Part shown: positions 57,368 through 64,000 of the stretch, piece by piece | Layout: each line of letters starts with the position of its first letter | Position numbering within the stretch: position 1 is the stretch's first letter | From: Aphis gossypii | Lineage: Eukaryota > Arthropoda > Insecta > Hemiptera > Aphididae | Direction: 5' to 3' | Assembly: GCF_020184175.1 (NCBI RefSeq) | Contig: NW_026082996.1 | Coordinates: forward strand, 1 to 64,000 | Length of the DNA: 64,000 nt | Notes under the pieces: generated by a model | The model's database searches: none | What the model saw: the letters and a program-made list of their open reading frames with translations, nothing else | Told to the model about the DNA's origin: nothing | Position numbers and translations under genes: made by a program

Positions 57368-60291
57368 GTCCTTTAAAAAGTGTCAATTTGTTGTACCACA
57401 TTCTAAGAGATGTGGTTTCGTTATGAGATTTTAAATTATAATTAACTTTAAGTTTAATGTATGTTGATGAAATTGATTTTATTAACAGAGTTACATGGTC
57501 TGATAGAGGACTATTACTTTCTGAACTATGGGATTTTAATGAATTAAATATGTTTGAGTTATAAAAATGATAAAGAACTTTAGATTGTAGATATTGTAAC
57601 GAATTTTCAAGTCTTTTGCTTTTGATATTACGTTAATTTTTATTTAATATTTTACATTTCTTATTTAATTTGATATATGATTACATTATTTTTTTTTTAA
57701 ATTTTACGACTTAAGGTCGTTTAGTTAAATACAATAAAAAACAAATATGAAGGGGAATGACAATTATTTGAGGAGGGGCCGATATAATGTACACTCACAA
57801 AATGGTAATCGTCATTGATCTATCGCTCCGTTTTTCGAAGTGGATATTGACTCTGTCTTTGATGTCTTCTTGGTCGGATAATATCGCTGTACGCACACTA
57901 TTGGGTGTATATAGTGGAGTATTGAACGTATATTTTATTATATATTAGTATTATAAATTTATTTATAATATATATCATAAAATATACGCGTATGCCTCGT
58001 ACAACTGAGCGTGATTCCCGCTTAAAGTTAACCTTAAGCGGGCACTGCAGTTCGTCGCGACAACAGTTGCTTGGGTAGCTGTGTGGTCGAAGTGACGTCA
58101 CCGTTTGAAAGTCAGATATACCTTCCGGTGAGTTCTTGACCAGCTACGGAAAAAAAAGGCCAAAATATGGGAAGCGTGTGTTTTTGACGGCGGCTCGGAC
58201 GGTCTTATATAGACATTTTGATCTTCTTGACATTGGTATGTTGATATGAGTATTTTGAAGATTTGAGTAGTTTTCTGGTGTAATATTTGTTCCGGGATTA
58301 TTTTATTATTGTTTTAGAGGTTTTTTGCTCAAAGATGATATAGGTGGTTTTTTTATGAGATAAACTATTGTTGAAGAAAAAAAATAAAAGAGTTGATAAA
58401 TGACCGGGTCGCAATGACGGCGGCGGGATATACGCCATCTAGATGGTGTTTATATTTGGTCTAACAGACCGTCGGCGATTTTCTGTAATTATATCACGCC
58501 AATGTGCGATACAAGAGCGCGACACTGGTTCGATCTTATCTCGTTACAATATAATGAATTGATTTTTTGGTTTTCAAAGTTGTAAGATTTAAGAATTTTT
58601 TCAGTTTGTAAACAAATAATTATGACGTCGTCGCTCGGATAAATTAGACCTCCTTTATCACCTCCACTATTTTTAAGATGAATAAGGGAGTTGAATAATA
58701 ATTCTTTGTTGTTAGAACACAATGAATGTAAACAAGTTTCACAGTTAATTGTTGAAGATAACTTATGTACAACAAACCCGGCAATATAAATAGTAACTTC
58801 TTTAGAGAAATTAGATGTTATATTTTGAGTGAATATATAGTCATGATCGTTTATATATGAATCAACTTCTTGGACATTTTCTTCCCGGGAAATTGAATCA
58901 ATGTTATGGTTAATTGTATTAATATTGATTGTTTTTATAGGATCAGAACTCGAATAGTGTAATATGTCTATATTTTCTAGAGGGATACAATTGCCTGTGT
59001 TGAAGTTTTCAATGTTAGTTGAATGGACAACTAGTTTTTTGTAAGCGGATTGAAATTGACGGGATGTAGGGTTATTATTAAAACCTCCCAATGCTCGTAC
59101 TGATCCAAAAAATAGTTCCAAGTGGTCTTGACTTGTTTTGTACATTTTTATATGGTCTATTTTTTTGGGTTTAATTAAACTTTCATACAATGATAATGCT
59201 GAATTTAAACATACAATAAATCCAAAAAATCCAGTTCGCGCTGTTTGAGTCAAGTATAGGTACAAACATTTCTTTTTCCTTAACTTTTAGCCCTTTAATA
59301 TAGTTGGTCATCAAATCCGTAAATGCAATTATCTGCTCAATATTGTCATCACAAATGGCTTTTTTGTTCTCAAAGCATCTGATTGACCTAGAGTTAAGAA
59401 TATCAAAACCAGCATTAAACATTGAAATGAATTTTACCGTTCCATCAACATTTTCAAAATCTTCAAGTCCTAAATTGTACTTGCAGAACTTTAAAGCATC
59501 TGCCACAGATTGACTCAAAAGTTGACTAGCTAATTTGACTTTCATCTTTTGTTTGGAAAAAAAAAATGTGGCTCTTCCTCAACTTATTTGCCATGTGGCA
59601 ACCTTAATTTTCCTGGAGTACAAAAAGTTGTTTTACAAAATTGAAATCTATCAAGTTATCATCACTATCTTTAAAAATTTCTCTATCCCCAAAAGCGTTA
59701 CGTACTAACTTAATCATGTGGGCGGCATCTAAAAATATAACTACATCATCAAATTTGGTCTTTAATGTGCTTATATTAAGATCGCAACCTAAAAGCCGAG
59801 CCATGGTCAAATTTGATGAGCAACCATCAAAAGTCAAACTAACTACAGAGATACCTGTATCTTTCAATAAGTTAAGTGCATGCTTTGTAAGTTCAGCCTT
59901 CTGTGATCCATTCAAATTGGTGATAAGAAAATAGCCAATAGGTATTTTCCAATTTTCATTTATTGATACAACCATAAATACAAGACATTGTTTGGCTTTT
60001 TCTAAATTATCGTTGTCCATCCCTGTTCCTAAATCCACTCCACCATAGTAAGTCTTTCCATCAAACTCAAGGTGTTGCCTAATTGCCATTTCATCTAACA
60101 TCAAGGTGCAAACTACAGGAACAGTTGAACATTTAACTTTCAAGGCGAGGTTTTTTAAGGATTCATTAGTAAAGCCAGGCTTAGCGTCAACATGCGAGTA
60201 CCATTTAGACAATGTTCGTGCATGCGGCAGAATCGTATTGAATTGCTTTCTAACGTAATTGTATGCTTTAGCTGAGAATAAATGTAAAGAC
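57368..60291 (-). pseudogene. P-element-type (THAP9-like) transposase, copy 2
   Basis: The minus strand starts abruptly at the gypsy-2 LTR with SLHLFSAKAYNYVRKQFN and TLSKWYSHVDAKPGF, then LMLDEMAIRQHLEFDGKTYY (catalytic Asp), FMVVSINENWKIPIGYFLI, LTFDGCSSNLTMARLLGCD, FLDAAHMIKLVRNA (Asp), after a frame change VKLASQLLSQSVADALKF, FTDLMTNYIKGL, TSQDHLELFFGSVRALGGFN (Glu region) and IYIAGFVVHKL with CETC. The C-terminal tail (SDHVTLLIKSISSTY to LFKGQ, 57,640-57,368) lies beyond an insertion. Two frameshifts; N-terminus lost. Divergent from copy 1. Confidence 0.85.
57650..58488. mobile_element. Insertion in P-transposase copy 2, type unknown
   Basis: About 840 bases separate the body of the gene from its C-terminal tail. 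The stretch 57,890-58,490 is CG-rich in parts and includes a perfect hairpin CCCGCTTAA...TTAAGCGGG (58,017-58,042). On the minus strand a TGTTAGACCAAATATAAA start at 58,468 would suit an LTR. No ORF and no clear TSD. Confidence 0.4.
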
Positions 60292-60754
60292 TGTTATGGG
60301 CTACGAGATATCTATAAGATATCTACGAGATTACAAGGCTAAGTTAGTATGACCATGCCTCGTGTCAAGGGTAATGCGGGTGCTACTATGACACGTGTCG
60401 GGATAGTAAGCGCACCAATAATTACAGTGCACTAATGATGCATTTGAGATGTTATTGCACATTCTCAAATTCGTGTCCGAATTTGCAACAACAACAACAA
60501 GGACACCTGGTTTTACCCAGAAGGCGAAAACACGACGTAAACAAGAGACGCACCACAATATATAAGGGAGCCCGAAGACCAGCAACGGCAGATGTACCAA
60601 AGTTATCAACAACAGAGCACTTTCACGTCACTCAGCCACTTATTTAATTTGTTACATGTATTTTGTTTGTATGCAATAAAACATATTACGTTATTAAGTT
60701 TAACTTTCATTCAAATTAACCATTTGGATTCAAATCTGATACTGGCACGCAACA
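60292..60754 (+). repeat. Gypsy-2 5' LTR
   Basis: A 463-base LTR from TGTTATGGGCTACGAGATATC to GGCACGCAACA, with TATA-like ATATATAAGGGAG (about 60,558) and AATAAAAC (60,674). Small indels distinguish it from the gypsy-1 LTR. Confidence 0.92.
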
Positions 60755-60777
60755 ATTTGGCGCAGTCGGTAGGATTC

Positions 60778-61450
60778 ACTTTTCAAGGAGGCAAACTGTC
60801 AAAGGCTACCATCAACAAGGAAGACTTGATCATTCTTTTTCGTTGATAACTCCAGCAGAGAAGACCATTCAATTCAACGTTGCAGAAAGTATCAGACAGG
60901 ATGACAACATCAACGAACGTCGCATTATTGTGAGTGAATAGTTAATTAAATTATTACACGGATATATGTTCAAAAATATAAAACCTAAGAAATATCATTT
61001 AAGTAACTGAATATATTTAAGTAGGTCGTAAAAAAACTATTTAGGAATTTTTTTTTGATTATTAAAGGGCAATTGATTTATTTGAATTATTATTGAGAAA
61101 TATTGAGTTATTATATTATTATTGAGGGCATATTGAGTTATTTGAGTTATTATTAATTATTATATTATTTTGAGGGCATATTGTTGAATTATTGAGATTA
61201 TTATTGAGAATTATTATTGAGGGCATATTGTGAATTATTGAGATTATTATTGAGAATTATTTAAGGGCATATATTATTGAGATTATTATTGAGTTATATT
61301 ATTATAGTTGATTGTAAAACGTATCAAATGAGTGTGAAAGCAATTTATGGAGAACACAGGTACATCTCCTTTGGAAGTAGCTAATCCATCGAATAAGACG
61401 TCTTTAGAAACTCCAGAATTGAGTTTAGAAGTATTAAATAAACCCAACAG
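60778..61450. repeat. Gypsy-2 leader with expanded TTATTGAG array
   Basis: The array (about 61,080-61,310) has roughly twice as many ATTATTGAG / GAGGGCATATT units as gypsy-1. A start codon at 61,347 (MENTGTSPLEVANPSNKTSL) leads into a frame that stops near 61,454, one frame away from gag, so the original start is disconnected by an indel. Confidence 0.6.
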
Positions 61451-62401
61451 TTGATTGATTTGGGAAGCCCTAGTAGAAGCCCTAGCCCTAGTAAAAGCCC
61501 TAGCCCTATTGAAAGCCCGAAAGAACGCCCTAGTTTATTTAGAAACCAAAGTGAACGCCAGAGCGCGAAAATAAAACACAGCTTAGAGAGAAGTTTAAGT
61601 TTAGACAATAAAAAGGTTACACGTAGCAAGGTTACGGACGATTTTGAACATACTGAGTTAACGTTCGGGAGAAAACCGCGTGTAAAGAAAATGGTTACCA
61701 TAAAATTAGAGGAAGCATTTAAGCTTATACCTATGTGTACGGGAGAAGACGATATCTATCCGTTCATGAATGCATGTGATATGGCAGTAAATTTGGTTGA
61801 AGAAAAATGCGCACCGACTTTAGTTAAATATATAACAACTAGGTTATCCGGTAGAGCATTAGAAATGATAAAATATAAAAATGTTGCTAAATGGGTACAC
61901 ATTAGGAGTTATTTATCGGATGCTTTTGAAGATACGACAACTGCTTCAAGTTTGCAGATACAATTAAATTCCATTAAGATGCGTCATGGTGAAGACGTCA
62001 ATGATTATTGCCATAGAGTAGAAAAATTGTATTATAAATTATGTAATGCATGTACACTTAATAAAGAGGAATCAGAAGCAAAAGTAATTCACGAAACTTT
62101 AAAAGAACAAACATTAACTATTTTTATAAAAGGATTAATAAGTCCTATAAGAACAATTGTAAAGGCACGAAATCCTAAAACATTAGAGGTAGCTAAGCAA
62201 TTGGCAAAATCAGAAGAAGTAGAATATAATTCAGAAAGAGATAATTATAGGTACAGGAACGATTTTTCTAGTAATAGAGATAATTGTAATTTTTCACGAC
62301 TAAATAATAATAATTTTCAACGTACAAATAATACAAGAAATTATAACACGAATAATCATATCAGTAATTTTCAAACAGATAATATATACCAAGGAGGTTG
62401 A
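61451..62401 (+). pseudogene. Gypsy-2 gag
   Basis: Open for 316 codons, entered without a normal ATG (the first codon in frame is TTG) because of the upstream indel. It starts with an RSPSPSKSPSP-type Ser-Pro repeat, then the capsid-like region (EEAFKLIPMCTGEDDIYPF) without the stop seen in gypsy-1, and ends at TGA (62,399) before any zinc knuckle. It matches gypsy-1 gag closely. If translated it would lack nucleic-acid-binding knuckles. Confidence 0.8.
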
Positions 62402-62616
62402 TCAAATATAGAAAACCTGTAATAAAGTGAAAACAACATTTACGGAAGTTTGCAAATTGTTAAAAATAAATAAAGTTAATACTAGTCATAGTAATTGAAG
62501 TAATAGGAGATGAAAATATAGTTATACAACGTGGCCGACGAGGCATTACCATACATAAAAATAATGTAAAACAGTATTATAATGTTAAAGCAAATAATTA
62601 ATCAAATATAAGATTA
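62402..62616 (+). pseudogene. Gypsy-2 pol remnants
   Basis: 62,437-62,486 repeats the integrase sequence found at about 21,993-22,042, and is followed by a piece encoding VIEVIGDENIVIQRGRRGIT and ending NVKANN-stop at 62,602, the GPY/F-like end of gypsy pol. Two deletion joints therefore lie within 60 bases. The GPY/F end is the only copy in the window. Confidence 0.75.
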
Positions 62617-63136
62617 TATACTCCGGCCCAGGAGAGAGCGACCTTATTCCGCGCATCGATATTGACGCTCGCGACGTCTGCCGGCCGAATTTTCTCCCAC
62701 TATGGTGCCATTCCCACTACACGGCAACGTGTATACAGCGGCTTATAAAATTAAGCTAATTAATTGTGTTGCCGGCTGGTGCGGCATAACATATCCCGTA
62801 CTTATTTTTATAAACATAATAATATGATATGTGAGATATCATTATTTTTTTTTTATTTCATTACTCACATATTCTTATTGTTCCTAAAGGAACAGATCTT
62901 ATAAACCGTATAAATATTAATAAAAAAAAAAAATATAGCATTAGCATATTATTATGCCTGCTTGTTTATAAGTATACACACATGCATATTATATATTCAA
63001 TATTTTTTTATTAAATATCATGGGTATATAATAATATAACTTATATAAAAAAAAAAGAAAAAATACAGCTGCACAATACAAATAATAATCATAGCAATGA
63101 TAATTTACAAAGATATTATAATAATATTAAAATTCG
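62617..63136. other. 3' flank of the DD82E transposase element
   Basis: 62,620-62,790 is GC-rich (CTCCGGCCCAGGAGAG, GCCGGCCGAATTTTCTCCC) and may hold the left terminus of the element next to a TATATA target; the exact end is not fixed. The rest is AT-rich 3' untranslated-type DNA. Confidence 0.4.
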
Positions 63137-63770
63137 TCAATCACTGTTTTCTGAATCAGAAGTCGTCAATCCAGTAATAGTTAACACGTGCGATTGTTCT
63201 TGTTCGTCCAGTATTTCATCAGTAATATAGTCTACCTGCCAAAATTTGTCCTCTTCCTTAATAGCGTGTGAAACAAAATTGGACCACATTTCAGGTGTCA
63301 CTTTGTCTATACCATCGTTTAATAATTGCCGAACGTCATTTATTTTAAATGTTGTGTTATTTTTTTTCACATGTCCTTTTACAACCGACCATGCCAACTC
63401 AATGGGGTTGAGTTCGCAGTGGTATGGAGGTAGACGTAGTACAATTTTGTTTTGGTTTTTGGCCTCTTCATCAACCACGTACAAATCATATTTGTGTTTA
63501 ATTTCTCGGACAGCTTTTAACAATTCAAATTTGATCATTGACGGGTTAGTCTCTACGCCTTTGGATTCAAGCCATTCAATTATGGCAGCCTTTTTCCAAG
63601 TAGAGGTAGGTGATTTTTCTGTTTTCACTGAATGGTACGGTGCATTATCCATGACTATTACTGAGTTATCTTTCAATAAAGGTAAAATGCCACTGAACCA
63701 TTCGAAAAATGTATCACCGTTCATTTCGTCGTGATAGTCAGATGTGTTTTTTTTGGAAGCTCCATGTCCC
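63137..63770 (-). pseudogene. Tc1/mariner-like (IS630) transposase, DD82E type, truncated
   Basis: The minus-strand frame has SVIVMDNAPYHS (second catalytic Asp), then RLPPYHCELNPIELAWSVVK with the catalytic Glu. I count 82 residues between this Asp and Glu, far more than the 34 of Tc1 and mariner and matching the spacing of the DD82E group I know as Sailor. The first Asp and the N-terminal HTH are missing: upstream of about GASKKNTSDYH the frame is made of GTTTGTGCT repeat and is not real protein. The C-terminal tail is acidic and ends at 63,137. The transposase would cut at TA; this copy is truncated. Confidence 0.78.
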
Positions 63771-64000
63771 TGGCCCCCCCACCACGGAATTTCGAAAAAA
63801 AAATAACTCCATTCGTTTGTGCTTCGTTTGTGCTGGTTTGTGCTTTTAATCCCTTCGTTTGTGCTCAACCCCTTCCAAAGTTATTCAACTTTCAATGTGG
63901 GGGGGCTGGGGACATGCTCAGCCCCCCCACCTTGGAATTTTTAAACCAAAATTTGCCATCCGTTTGTGCTTCGTTTGTGCTGGTTTGTGCTTTTAATCCC
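63771..64000. repeat. GTTTGTGCT-bearing repeat, two units
   Basis: Two units of about 150-155 bases, each with CCCCCCACC.. GGAATTT, an AT-rich stretch, then CGTTTGTGCT twice and GGTTTGTGCTTTTAATCCC. The second unit reaches the window end. AGCCCCCCCAC and GTGGGGGGGCT form an inverted pair (63,895-63,932). It truncates the DD82E transposase. The family is unknown to me. Confidence 0.7.

Larger units (their letters stand above)
60292..62616 (+). mobile_element. Gypsy-2, gag-bearing deletion derivative
   Basis: 5' LTR (60,292-60,754), tRNA-Ser binding site (60,758-60,777), leader, gag (to 62,401), about 50 bases of integrase (62,437-62,486) and the pol C-terminus (62,487-62,602). Protease, RT, RNase H, macro segment and most of integrase are deleted. 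No 3' LTR is seen before the next element begins, so the right end is cut. It interrupts P-transposase copy 2. Confidence 0.85.

Noticed and set aside
60331..60612. Minus-strand ORF starting MLITLVHLPLLVFGLPYILW
   Set aside because: It is the reverse strand of the gypsy-2 LTR, the same shadow as in gypsy-1.
63771..63868. N-terminus MSTNEGIKSTNQHKRSTNEW of the DD82E protein
   Set aside because: The residues are encoded by GTTTGTGCT repeats, so they do not belong to the transposase.

Overview
The window reads as a block of insect chromosome made almost entirely of transposable elements (TEs) inserted into one another. The DNA is AT-rich, and coding remnants carry GT..AG introns, frameshifts and in-frame stops. 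The family mix suggests a hemipteran and most likely an aphid: ZMYM1-like hAT, MADF-bearing PIF/Harbinger, a 17.6/297-like Ty3/gypsy primed by tRNA-Ser, P-element transposases, and a Mutator-like transposase joined to a YqaJ nuclease. The host assignment is inference. I found no convincing ordinary host gene, rRNA, tRNA or CRISPR array.

Region 1 (1-5,985): a Helitron Rep fragment, a solo gypsy LTR, then a decayed minus-strand gene with a Mutator-like transposase domain and a C-terminal YqaJ-type nuclease. Its probable first exon now lies 22 kb away at 27,910-27,975.

Region 2 (5,986-27,909): an insertion nest whose order can be read from target-site duplications (TSDs). A MULE (9-bp TSD) split that gene. 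A gypsy element (6,995-26,686, 4-bp TSD) split the MULE transposase; the two halves read through at the repaired site. The gypsy in turn holds an 11.5-kb unit with a DNA polymerase B gene (9-bp direct repeat), itself split by hAT-1 (8-bp TSD), and a PIF/Harbinger element (TAA TSD, identical 44-bp termini). The gypsy pol has lost RT and RNase H but keeps what looks like a macro domain before integrase.

Region 3 (27,976-40,652): two MITE-type insertions and a second PIF/Harbinger (30,143-39,928, TTA TSD) rebuilt into a ~4-kb-arm inverted repeat carrying a ~150-bp GC-richer satellite, followed by a small hAT-type MITE.

Region 4 (41,089-52,641): a minus-strand P-element transposase pseudogene with two insertions, and a ZMYM1-like hAT pseudogene (hAT-2) split by hAT-3, which is split by hAT-4.

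Region 5 (52,642-64,000): a long-TIR hAT-type MITE; a structurally complete piggyBac with an uninterrupted 578-codon ORF and four subterminal palindromes; a TTAA MITE; a second P-element pseudogene interrupted by a gypsy copy that keeps gag but has lost most of pol; and a truncated Tc1/mariner-like transposase of DD82E spacing running into a GTTTGTGCT-rich repeat.

The genes do not form a host pathway. Each acts (or acted) in the mobility of its own element, and the layout is a record of insertion order. The most plausibly functional units are piggyBac and the Harbinger-1 MADF protein. Exon joins and identities were read by eye.
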